Shown one piece after another: positions 56,792-64,000 of a stretch of DNA of 64,000 bases; position 1 is the stretch's first letter, and each line of letters opens with the position of its first letter. This DNA comes from Microbacterium atlanticum (GTDB lineage Bacteria; Actinomycetota; Actinomycetes; Actinomycetales; Microbacteriaceae). The notes beneath the pieces were generated by a model. The model had not been told where the DNA came from and ran no database searches. It saw only the letters and a list, made by a program, of their open reading frames with translations. Where the stretch lies: assembly GCF_015277815.1 (NCBI RefSeq), contig NZ_CP063813.1, positions 2,604,001-2,668,000 of the forward strand. Direction: 5' to 3'. The position numbers were made by a program, and so were the translations under genes.

Positions 56792-58270
56792 TCAGCGCGG
56801 CGCGTGGGCCTGCAGGAACTCGTAGACGTCGGTCGTGTCGACTCCGGGGAACGCCCCCGTGGGCAGGGTCGCCAGCAGCGTGCGCGGGGTGCGGACGTTC
56901 GGCCACGACTGCTCCCGCCACGCCGCCTCGAGCTCGGCGGGGGCGCGGCGGCAGCACACCTCGACGGAGTGCTTCGACACTCCGCGGTTGGGGGTGTCGC
57001 GGCCCAGGAACCACCTCGTGTCGTCGAACCGCACCCCCACCGACACCGAATGCGCACCCTCGCTCGAGAGCTCGACGCGGGCGGTGCACCAGTACGTGCC
57101 GTTGCCGGTGTCGGTGTACTGGTAGTACGGGTTGAAGTGGTCGTCCTCGTCGAAGACGACCCGCGACGTCCACCTGCGGCAGCACATCTGCCCCTCGATC
57201 GCGCCGAGGCGGTCGGTCGGGAAGTTCACGTCGTCGTTCTCATAGGCCTTCGTGATGGTGCCCGACTCGTGCACCTTCAGGAAGTGCACCGGGATCCCCA
57301 GGTGCACGGTCGCCAGGTTCGTGAAGCGGTGCGCCGCGGTCTCGTACGACACTGAGTAGGCGTCACGCAGGTCCTCGATCGAGATCGCGCGGTCCTTCTT
57401 CGCCTCTTGGAGGAACGGCACGGCGTGCGCCTCCGGGATGAGCAGCGCGCCGGTGAGGTAGTTCGTCTCGACGCGCTGGCGGAGGAACTCGGCGTACGAC
57501 GTGGGCTCCCGGTGTCCGAGGATGCGGCTCGACAGCGCCTGCAGCAGCGCGGTGCGCGGGTCGCCTTTCGCGGTCACCCTGCTGGAGAGGTACAGCCGGC
57601 CGTTCTTGATGTCGGCGACGGACCGCGTCGTCTGCGGCAGGTCGGGCACGTAGTGCAGCGTGAACCCCAGGTGGGCGGCGATGTCGGACGCCGTGCGCTG
57701 CGTGAGGGGGCCGCCCGGATGGTCGACCGCCGCCAGGATGCCCCGGGCCTGCTCCTCCAGCTCGGGGAAGTAGTTGTTCTGCGTGCGCATGAGGCGCCGC
57801 AGCGCGACGTTCGCGCGCCGCGCCTCCTCCGGCGTCGCTGCGCGCTCGTCGCGCAGCCGCTCGATCTCGCCCTGCAGGGCGAGCATCGCCTTGAGCGCCT
57901 CGGTGGGCACGGTCTTCCCGATGCGGAAGGGCGGGATGCCGAGCGCCTGGAAGGTCTGGCCGCGCATCGCCCGCTCGAGCGAGATTTCGAGCGTCGCGCG
58001 CTCATCGAGCGGCTCGGACTCCAGGATCGCCTCGATGGATGAACCCAGCGCCCGGGCGATCGCCTGCAGCAGCGTGAGCTTCGGCTCGCGGCGGCCGTTC
58101 TCGATCATCGACAGCTGACTCGGCGCGCGATCCACCGCCGCGGCGAGCTCTTCGAGCGTCATGCGGCGATCGGTGCGCAGCTGCCGGATGCGACGGCCGA
58201 TGGTGAGCGGGTCCACCTCCTCATCGTCGGGGCCTTCTGCGCGCAGATCGGGGGTCAGCGTCGTCGTCAT
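56792..58270 (-). CDS. ramB: RamB-type regulator of acetate/glyoxylate metabolism
   Basis: 492 residues. N-terminal XRE helix-turn-helix (IGRRIRQLRTDRRMTLEELAAAVDRAPSQLSMIENGRREPKLTLLQAIARALG), a middle IrrE/ImmA-like region (TSYAEFLRQRVETNYLTGALLIPEAHAVPFLQEAKKDRAISIEDLRDAYSVSYETAAHRFTNLA) and a Cys-containing DUF2083-type end (IEGQMCCRRW, EVCCRRAP). RamB controls aceA/aceB in Corynebacterium and Mycobacterium, and the gene here is divergent from aceBA. CAGACT (58277-58282) is 6 nt before the ATG. A RamB-like box on its -35 suggests autoregulation. Confidence 0.9.
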   Translation of the reverse strand: MTTTLTPDLRAEGPDDEEVDPLTIGRRIRQLRTDRRMTLEELAAAVDRAPSQLSMIENGRREPKLTLLQAIARALGSSIEAILESEPLDERATLEISLERAMRGQTFQALGIPPFRIGKTVPTEALKAMLALQGEIERLRDERAATPEEARRANVALRRLMRTQNNYFPELEEQARGILAAVDHPGGPLTQRTASDIAAHLGFTLHYVPDLPQTTRSVADIKNGRLYLSSRVTAKGDPRTALLQALSSRILGHREPTSYAEFLRQRVETNYLTGALLIPEAHAVPFLQEAKKDRAISIEDLRDAYSVSYETAAHRFTNLATVHLGIPVHFLKVHESGTITKAYENDDVNFPTDRLGAIEGQMCCRRWTSRVVFDEDDHFNPYYQYTDTGNGTYWCTARVELSSEGAHSVSVGVRFDDTRWFLGRDTPNRGVSKHSVEVCCRRAPAELEAAWREQSWPNVRTPRTLLATLPTGAFPGVDTTDVYEFLQAHAPR

Positions 58271-58294
58271 GCCGCGAGTCTGTCACGAAACCAG

Positions 58295-58310
58295 AAAAAT
58301 GCGCAAAGTT
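58295..58310. promoter_or_regulatory. Candidate RamB-binding box between ramB and aceB
   Basis: AAAAATGCGCAAAGTT (minus: AACTTTGCGCATTTTT) stands out as AT-rich and resembles the AAAGTTTGCAAA type of RamB site. It covers the TTGCGC -35 (58301-58306) that, with an 18-bp spacer, belongs to the CAGACT -10 of ramB, and lies ~165 bp before aceB. Confidence 0.5.
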
Positions 58311-58472
58311 CACACCCGAATTGGTCGGTTGCGGCGCCGAACTTCACCGGATAGTGGTCTCACGCCTCACCGCCGAGCCACGCACGACGCGGACAAGCGG
58401 ATGCCTCGCACCGGCGCACACGCCGGTCGAGGCTCCGCCCTCACACACTCGTTCACACAGGAAGGCAGGCAC

Positions 58473-60137
58473 ATGACTCCTGCGACCGCCACCCCGATGC
58501 GCACGCGCACCGGCCCCATCCCGACCCAGACCCACCAGCCCTCGATCGAGATCGCCGGCCGGCTCGCGCCCCGCTACGACGAGATCCTCACCGCCGAGGC
58601 GCTGGCGTTCCTCACCGAGCTGCACCACCGCTTCGGCGCCCGCCGGCACGACCGGCTGGCCGACCGCATGCGTCGCCGGTTCGAGATCGGCAACGGCCAC
58701 GACCCGCAGTTCCGCGACGACACCGCTCACATCCGCAACGATCCCGACTGGCGCGTCGCCGGCGCCGGCCCCGGCCTCGAGGACCGACGCGTCGAGATCA
58801 CCGGCCCGACCGACCCCAAGATGACCATCAACGCGCTGAACTCCGGTGCGAAGGTGTGGCTGGCCGACCAGGAGGACGCCACCAGCCCGACCTGGCGGAA
58901 CGTCATCGAGGGCCAGCTGAGCCTGCGCGACGCCATCCGCGGCGAGCTGTCGTTCACCAGCCCGGAGGGCAAGCGCTACGAGGTGACCGCGACCGAGACG
59001 CCGACCATCGTGATGCGACCGCGCGGGTGGCACCTTCCCGAGCAGCACCTTCGCTTCACCGACCGCACCGGCCGCACGATGGCCGCGTCGGGGTCGCTCG
59101 TGGACTTCGGGCTGTACTTCTTCCACAACGCCCAGGCGCTGATCGCGAACGGCCGCGGCCCCTACTTCTACATCGCCAAGCTCGAGTCGAGCGAAGAGGC
59201 CAAGTTGTGGGACGACGTCTTCGCGTTCAGTGAGCGCTACGTCGGAATCCCGCACGGGACCATCCGCGCGACCGTGCTCATCGAGACGCTGCCGGCCGCC
59301 TTCGAGATGGAGGAGATCCTGTTCGAGCTGCGCGACCACTGCGCGGGCCTGAACGCGGGCCGCTGGGACTACATCTTCTCGATCATCAAGAACTACCGCG
59401 GGCGCGGCGCGCGCTTCGTGCTTCCCGACCGCAGCGAGGTCACGATGACGGTCCCGTTCATGCGGGCGTACACCGAGCTGCTGGTCCAGACGTGCCACAA
59501 GCGCGGCGCCTTCGCGATCGGCGGCATGAGCGCCTTCATCCCCAACCGCCGCGACCCCGAGGTCACCGAGCGCGCGTTCGAGAAGGTGGCCGCTGACAAG
59601 AAGCGCGAGGCCGGCGACGGGTTCGACGGCACCTGGGTGGCGCACCCCGACCTCATCCCGGTAGCCCGCGCCGAGTTCGACGCCGTGCTGGGCGAGCGCC
59701 CGAACCAGCTCGACCGCCAGCGCCCCGAGGTCCAGGTGGCGGCATCCGATCTGATCGACGTCCACATCGGCCGTCCGATCACGGCGGCGGGCGTGCATGG
59801 CAACGTGTCGGTGGCGATCCGCTACATCGAGGCCTGGCTGCGGGGTCTCGGCGCCGTCGCGATCGACAACCTCATGGAGGATGCCGCGACCGCGGAGATC
59901 TCCCGCTCCCAGGTCTGGCAGTGGATCCACCAGGACCGCACGACCGAGGACGGCACTCCGATCACGCGTGAGCACGTCGAGGGACTGATCGCCCAGGTGC
60001 TCGGAGAGGTGGACCGCCGAGACGGCGACCGCTTCGACGACGCGGCGGAGATCTTCCGCGACGTCGCGCTCGGCCAGGACTTCCCCGCGTTCCTGACCCT
60101 GCCCGCGTACTCGCGCTTCCTCGTCGAGACCCAGTGA
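58473..60137 (+). CDS. aceB: Malate synthase A
   Basis: 554 residues, the malate synthase A length. The family signature RDHCAGLNAGRWDYIF is intact, with RPRGWHLPEQHL, IKNYRGRG and the C-terminal catalytic region DLIDVHIGRPITAAGVHGNVSVAIRYIEAWLRG. Condenses glyoxylate and acetyl-CoA to malate. ATG 58473 with AGGAAGG. Followed after 32 bases by aceA; both serve growth on acetate or fatty acids, also as a sink for C2 units. Confidence 0.95.
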   Translation: MTPATATPMRTRTGPIPTQTHQPSIEIAGRLAPRYDEILTAEALAFLTELHHRFGARRHDRLADRMRRRFEIGNGHDPQFRDDTAHIRNDPDWRVAGAGPGLEDRRVEITGPTDPKMTINALNSGAKVWLADQEDATSPTWRNVIEGQLSLRDAIRGELSFTSPEGKRYEVTATETPTIVMRPRGWHLPEQHLRFTDRTGRTMAASGSLVDFGLYFFHNAQALIANGRGPYFYIAKLESSEEAKLWDDVFAFSERYVGIPHGTIRATVLIETLPAAFEMEEILFELRDHCAGLNAGRWDYIFSIIKNYRGRGARFVLPDRSEVTMTVPFMRAYTELLVQTCHKRGAFAIGGMSAFIPNRRDPEVTERAFEKVAADKKREAGDGFDGTWVAHPDLIPVARAEFDAVLGERPNQLDRQRPEVQVAASDLIDVHIGRPITAAGVHGNVSVAIRYIEAWLRGLGAVAIDNLMEDAATAEISRSQVWQWIHQDRTTEDGTPITREHVEGLIAQVLGEVDRRDGDRFDDAAEIFRDVALGQDFPAFLTLPAYSRFLVETQ

Positions 60138-60169
60138 CCAGGCCAGCCGCCCCGACAGAAGGACACGAC

Positions 60170-61765
60170 ATGACCACCTACCAAGACGACATCGACGCGA
60201 TCCAGGCCCTGAAGGAGCAGCACGGCCCCGGCTGGGAGTCCGTCAACCCCGAGTATGTCGCCCGCATGCGCGCCCAGAACCGGTTCCGCACGGGGCTCGA
60301 CATCGCCCAGTACACCGCCGACATCATGCGCCGCGACATGGCGGAGTACGACGCCGACTCATCGGCGTACACGCAGTCGCTCGGCGTCTGGCACGGCTTC
60401 ATCGGCCAGCAGAAGCTCATCTCGATCAAGAAGCACCTGAAGTCGACGAACAAGCGCTACCTCTACCTGTCGGGGTGGATGGTCGCGGCGCTGCGGTCGG
60501 AGTTCGGCCCGCTCCCGGACCAGTCCATGCACGAGAAGACCGCGGTGCCGGCGCTCATCGAGGAGCTGTACACGTTCCTCCGACAGGCCGACGCCCGCGA
60601 GCTGGACCTGCTGTTCACCCAGCTCGACGAGGCGCGTCGCGCCGGCGACGAGACGGCGGTCGAATTCATCCAGTCGCAGATCGACAACCACGAGACCCAC
60701 GTGGTACCGATCATCGCCGACATCGACGCCGGCTTCGGAAACCCCGAAGCGACGTACCTCCTCGCCAAGAAGATGATCGAGGCCGGCGCCTGCGCCATCC
60801 AGATCGAGAACCAGGTGTCGGACGAGAAGCAGTGCGGGCACCAGGACGGCAAGGTCACGGTCCCCCACGAGGACTTCCTGGCCAAGATCAACGCCGTGCG
60901 GTACGCGTTCCTCGAGCTCGGCATCGACAACGGCATCATCGTCGCCCGCACGGACTCGCTCGGCGCGGGCCTCACCCAGAAGCTCGCGGTGTCGAGCCGG
61001 CCGGGCGACCTCGGCGACCAGTACAACGCGTTCCTCGACGTCGAAGAGATCTCGGAGGCGGAGCTCAGCGACGGCGACGTGGTCATCCGGCGCGACGGCA
61101 GGCTGCTGCGCCCGAAGCGGCTGGCCAGCAACCTGTACCAGTTCCGGCCGGGCACCGGCGAGGACCGCGTCGTGCTCGACTGCATCACGTCGCTGCAGAA
61201 CGGCGCCGACCTGCTGTGGATCGAGACCGAGAAGCCGCACGTCGAGCAGATCGCCGGCATGGTGGACCGCATCCGCGAGGTCGTCCCCGATGCGAAGCTC
61301 GTCTACAACAACAGCCCGTCGTTCAACTGGACGCTCAACTTCCGTCAGCAGGCGTACGACCAGCTCGCTGCGGAGGGCACGGATGTGTCGGCCTACGACC
61401 GTGGCGACCTGATGAGCGTCGAGTACGACGACACCGAGCTGGCGCGGCTGGCCGATGAGAAGATCCGCACCTTCCAGCGCGACGGCTCGGCGCGCGCCGG
61501 GATCTTCCACCACCTGATCACCCTGCCGACGTATCACACGGCCGCGCTGTCCACCGACAGCCTGGCGAAGGGCTACTTCGGCGACGAGGGCATGCTCGCC
61601 TACGTCGCGGGCGTCCAGCGCCGCGAGATCCGCGAGGGCATCGCGACGGTGAAGCACCAGAACATGGCGGGGAGCGACATCGGCGACAACCACAAGGAGT
61701 ACTTCGCCGGCGACGCGGCCCTCAAGGCCGGCGGCAAGGACAACACGATGAACCAGTTCTCCTGA
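60170..61765 (+). CDS. aceA: Isocitrate lyase, long (AceA2-like) type
   Basis: 531 residues from ATG 60170 with AGAAGGA; the ATG-less extension to 60134 is not needed. Splits isocitrate into succinate and glyoxylate. TSLGVWHGFIGQQKLISIKKHLKSTNKRYLYLSGWMVAALRSEFGPLPDQSMHEKT and DIDAGFGNPEATYLLAKKMIEAGACAIQIENQVSDEKQCGHQDGK are clear. The active-site motif is KQCGH rather than KKCGH, and the length (531 versus ~430) is that of the longer isocitrate lyase class found in some proteobacteria and actinobacteria. Confidence 0.94.
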   Translation: MTTYQDDIDAIQALKEQHGPGWESVNPEYVARMRAQNRFRTGLDIAQYTADIMRRDMAEYDADSSAYTQSLGVWHGFIGQQKLISIKKHLKSTNKRYLYLSGWMVAALRSEFGPLPDQSMHEKTAVPALIEELYTFLRQADARELDLLFTQLDEARRAGDETAVEFIQSQIDNHETHVVPIIADIDAGFGNPEATYLLAKKMIEAGACAIQIENQVSDEKQCGHQDGKVTVPHEDFLAKINAVRYAFLELGIDNGIIVARTDSLGAGLTQKLAVSSRPGDLGDQYNAFLDVEEISEAELSDGDVVIRRDGRLLRPKRLASNLYQFRPGTGEDRVVLDCITSLQNGADLLWIETEKPHVEQIAGMVDRIREVVPDAKLVYNNSPSFNWTLNFRQQAYDQLAAEGTDVSAYDRGDLMSVEYDDTELARLADEKIRTFQRDGSARAGIFHHLITLPTYHTAALSTDSLAKGYFGDEGMLAYVAGVQRREIREGIATVKHQNMAGSDIGDNHKEYFAGDAALKAGGKDNTMNQFS

Positions 61766-61774
61766 GCAGTGCAG

Positions 61775-61817
61775 ACGACGGATGCTGCCGACCACATGGG
61801 TCGGCGGCATCCGTCGT
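61775..61817. terminator. Bidirectional terminator between aceA and the response regulator
   Basis: ACGACGGATGCTGCCGACC and GGTCGGCGGCATCCGTCGT pair over 19 bp with one G-T wobble around a 5-nt loop, between convergent genes. A strong stem without T-tract. Confidence 0.78.
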
Positions 61818-61831
61818 GTTCACATCCTGCG

Positions 61832-62464
61832 TCAGGACAGCAAGCCGCGCTCCATCGCCAGTGTCACCGCACGCGTGCGATCGGCGACCCCCAGCTTGTC
61901 GAAGACCTTGATCAGGTGCGTCTTCACCGTCGACTCCCCGATTCCGAGCGCGACAGCCACCTGCTTGTTGCTGTGGCCGGTCGCGACGAGCCGCAGCACG
62001 TCGAGCTCCCGGCTGGTGAGCACGGTGTCGGGCTCGGGGCGGCGCATGCGCTCCACGAGACGCACCGCGACCTGCGGCGACAGCGCAGACTGCCCGGCGG
62101 CGACCGAGCGGATGCCCGCGACGATCTCGGCCTGCGGCGCCGCCTTGAGGAGGTAGCCCGAGGCGCCCGCCTCGATCGCGGCGAGGATCTGGTCGTCGGA
62201 TTCGTAGGTCGTCAGGATCAGCACGCGCGGCGGAGGGCTCCCCGCCTCTCCCCCGACGATGCGCGCGGTCGCCGCGACGCCGTCGACGCGCGGCATCCGC
62301 AGGTCCATCAGGACGACGTCGGGGTGCGTGGCGGCCGCGAGGCGGACCGCCTCATCGCCGTCGGATGCCTCCGCCACGACGTCGAAGCCGGGCTCGTCCG
62401 ACAGCAGGCCGGCCAGGCCGGCGCGAACCACCGGGTGGTCATCGGCGATGAGCAGGCGGATCAC
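61832..62464 (-). CDS. NarL/LuxR-family response regulator
   Basis: 210 residues from GTG 62464. Receiver domain with acidic pair Asp8-Asp9, phospho-acceptor Asp54 (VVLMDLRMP) and the Lys of GYLLKAAP; C-terminal LuxR-type helix-turn-helix LTSRELDVLRLVATGHSNKQVAVALGIGESTVKTHLIKVFDKLGV. GTGA overlap with the kinase gene, so the two are a partner pair. The adjacent ABC-2 permease upstream suggests it controls an export system. Confidence 0.93.
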   Translation of the reverse strand: MIRLLIADDHPVVRAGLAGLLSDEPGFDVVAEASDGDEAVRLAAATHPDVVLMDLRMPRVDGVAATARIVGGEAGSPPPRVLILTTYESDDQILAAIEAGASGYLLKAAPQAEIVAGIRSVAAGQSALSPQVAVRLVERMRRPEPDTVLTSRELDVLRLVATGHSNKQVAVALGIGESTVKTHLIKVFDKLGVADRTRAVTLAMERGLLS

Positions 62465-63672
62465 GGCGCGACCTCCGCGGGTGAGTGCGCGCCCGGCCGC
62501 GGCGTGCCGTCCGCGCCCAGGGGGAGGCGGACCCGCACCGTCGTGCCCGCGCCCGGCGCGGAGTCGACCTCGAGCGTGCCGCCGGCGAGCGCGACGCGGT
62601 CTCCCATGCCGTCGATGCCGAAACCCGCCCGGGACTCGGAGGGGTCGAACCCGCGGCCGTCGTCGACGATCTCCAGGGTGGCCACGCCGTCGCCGCCGGT
62701 CACGGTGACCGAGACGATCGTCGCCTGCGCGTGGCGGGCGACGTTGGACAGACCCTCCTGCACGCAGCGCAGCAGCACCACCTGCCGATCCCGGTCCAGC
62801 GCCTCGGCGGCGGCATCGACGGCGACGTCGATCGCGGCTCCCGCCTGCGCCCGGAAGCGATCCGCCAGCCGCTCGATCGCCGCGCCGAGGGCCGGCTCGT
62901 CGGGAACGGCAGCCGTGCGAGCAACCAGGGCACGCGCCTCGGCGAGCGCGTCGCGGGCCACCTGCTCGACGGTCGACATGGTCGAGGCGGCGGCATCCGC
63001 TGCTCCTTCCCGCGACTGCCGGCCCGCCCGCTCGGCGAGGATCACCAGACCGGCAAGGCTCTGCGCGAGTGTGTCGTGGATGTCGCGGGCCAGTCGCTCC
63101 CGCTCCTCGGCGGCACCGCGCTCGTGGCTGAGGGCCCGAACTTCGGCCTGGGCGGCGGTGAGCTCCTCGACCAGGCGGGCACGCTCGTCGCCGTACTCCG
63201 CGATCCCCGAGATCCACAGCCCGAGCGCCGTCGCGAAGGCGAAGGAGAAGCCCGTCGACGCGAGCCCCGCCAGCACCGCGCCGGTGGTGGACCCGCCGCC
63301 GATCACGTAGCCGGCCAGGACCGCCACGGCGATCACGGCGGACCCGATCACGCCGTTGCGGCGCGTGTCGCCGATCACCCACACCAAGGGATAGGCGAGC
63401 GCCTGCAGGATCGCGAGGAATCCGGTCGCCGCGGTGCCGACGACGAGGATGACCGCCAGCGCCACGAGCAGCCACACGAACCGGGGCGGCGAGTGGGGTT
63501 CGCCGATGACGGGGCGCGCGATGATCAGGTACATCAGGACGAAGGCGACGATCGCCGCGTAGGCGACCGTCGCCTCGACCGCGTCCACCGGCACGAGGCC
63601 GAACGCGAGCGCGACCGCGGTCGCCGCCGAACCGGCGACGACCGCGGCATCCCACCAGCGCTTGCGGAGCAT
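62461..63672 (-). CDS. Sensor histidine kinase, NarX/LiaS-DesK type
   Basis: 403 residues from ATG 63672 with AGGAGG. Five or six membrane helices in the first 155 residues with no large outer domain, a coiled-coil (~162-190), then HisKA_3: ERERLARDIHDTLAQSLAGLVILAERA with His199, and an HATPase domain with LRCVQEGLSNVARHA and VDDGRGFDP. An intramembrane-sensing layout like LiaS/DesK, which often responds to envelope stress. Overlaps the response regulator gene by 4 bases. Confidence 0.92.
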   Translation of the reverse strand: MLRKRWWDAAVVAGSAATAVALAFGLVPVDAVEATVAYAAIVAFVLMYLIIARPVIGEPHSPPRFVWLLVALAVILVVGTAATGFLAILQALAYPLVWVIGDTRRNGVIGSAVIAVAVLAGYVIGGGSTTGAVLAGLASTGFSFAFATALGLWISGIAEYGDERARLVEELTAAQAEVRALSHERGAAEERERLARDIHDTLAQSLAGLVILAERAGRQSREGAADAAASTMSTVEQVARDALAEARALVARTAAVPDEPALGAAIERLADRFRAQAGAAIDVAVDAAAEALDRDRQVVLLRCVQEGLSNVARHAQATIVSVTVTGGDGVATLEIVDDGRGFDPSESRAGFGIDGMGDRVALAGGTLEVDSAPGAGTTVRVRLPLGADGTPRPGAHSPAEVAP

Positions 63673-63695
63673 GGTCCTCCTGTCCCTGTGCGAGG

Positions 63696-64000
63696 CTACG
63701 CGTTGCGACGGATCCACCGGAAGGTGGCGAGGGAGATGATGAGCCCCACCACGAGCCAGATGCCCAGGGCCGCGGCGACGCCCGCCAGGTTCCACTCGCC
63801 GCCCTGCTCCAGAGTGGCGTACGCGTCCGGCAGGAACACCGCGCGCATGCCCTGTGCCATCCACTTGAGGGGGAAGAGCGACGCGACGTTCTGGAGCCAC
63901 TCCGGCAGCTGCCAGAACATCAGGTACACGCCCGAGATGAACTGCAGGACCAGCCCCACGGGGATCACGACCGCGGTCGCGCTCTTCGCGGTGCGCGGCA
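63696..64000 (-). CDS. ABC-2 type transporter permease, C-terminal part
   Basis: The C-terminal ~100 residues; the gene continues past the window edge, and the frame is open to 64000. KSATAVVIPVGLVLQFISGVYLMFWQLPEWLQNVASLFPLKWMAQGMRAVFLP and a final transmembrane helix GVAAALGIWLVVGLIISLATFRWIRRNA match ABC-2 drug/lipid export permeases of the DrrB/NatB group. It lies 23 bases before the histidine kinase gene on the same strand, a usual neighbour of LiaS/DesK-type systems that control such exporters. Confidence 0.82.
   Translation of the reverse strand, partial: PRTAKSATAVVIPVGLVLQFISGVYLMFWQLPEWLQNVASLFPLKWMAQGMRAVFLPDAYATLEQGGEWNLAGVAAALGIWLVVGLIISLATFRWIRRNA

Noticed and set aside
58344..59975. 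543-codon minus-strand frame opposite aceB
   Set aside because: Complement of malate synthase coding sequence with biased composition.

Overview
The window is high-GC, gene-dense DNA with frequent 4-bp ATGA/GTGA gene overlaps, many leaderless promoters, an actinobacterial gene set (RamB-type regulator, acidic N-terminal extension on NusG, MsiK-type sugar permeases without their own ATPase) and the GGCATCCG-rich intergenic hairpins common in Microbacteriaceae. The best guess is a chromosomal segment of Microbacterium or a close relative. I see no rRNA, CRISPR array, insertion sequence or prophage; one tRNA (Trp) is present.

Layout. 1-2.1 kb: the end of cydD and all of cydC (heme/thiol exporter for cytochrome bd). 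2.0-4.3 kb: an SDR-DUF2867 protein and a GNAT acetyltransferase. 4.3-16.7 kb: molybdenum metabolism. A Mop-domain regulator and modABC import molybdate. After two small unknown genes and a type II sulfide:quinone oxidoreductase come moeZ-moeA-moaC-mobA-DUF6457-moaD on the plus strand. On the minus strand lie an FdhF/YdeP-type molybdoenzyme, mogA and moaE. moaA is not in the window. 16.8-22.8 kb: HerA-like ATPase, PAP2 phosphatase, Bcr/CflA-type exporter, and a DUF3105/DUF305 pair. 22.8-27.5 kb: an AglEFG-like sugar ABC transporter with a divergent LacI repressor and two matching operators.

27.6-28.8 kb: rplJ-rplL with a leader carrying an attenuator-like terminator. 28.9-32.2 kb: small accessory genes (AbiEi-like/nuclease fusion, pterin dehydratase-VOC fusion, orphan YqaJ nuclease, 2'-5' RNA ligase-like protein) separated by copies of a dispersed palindromic repeat. 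32.3-41.8 kb: MFS exporter plus MarR regulator with two operators on the promoter, quinone oxidoreductase-like protein, divergent LysG/LysE pair, a DUF1801 protein, acylphosphatase, cystine-type ABC transporter and nitronate monooxygenase. 41.9-44.9 kb: tRNA-Trp-secE-nusG-rplK-rplA, 13 kb from rplJL.

45-56.6 kb: after a flavin-binding protein and a TPR protein comes a polyamine/GABA module: gabT, putrescine oxidase, universal stress protein, APC permease and gabD on the minus strand, with a divergent PucR regulator and a PuuB-like oxidase beyond it. Its genes would take imported putrescine via 4-aminobutanal and GABA to succinate; an aminobutanal dehydrogenase is not obvious. Several junctions here carry long hairpins, including three tandem 58-bp hairpins each followed by G-quadruplex-like DNA. 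56.8-61.8 kb: ramB divergent from aceB-aceA (glyoxylate shunt), with a candidate RamB box between them. 61.8-64 kb: a LiaRS/DesKR-like two-component pair and the start-truncated end of an ABC-2 permease.

No clearly new multi-gene defence or metabolic system is visible. The least explained signals are non-coding: the tandem hairpin/G-quadruplex array, the dispersed palindromes, and the very regular leaderless promoter layout (-10 hexamer, 6-7 nt, start codon) at about fifteen genes.
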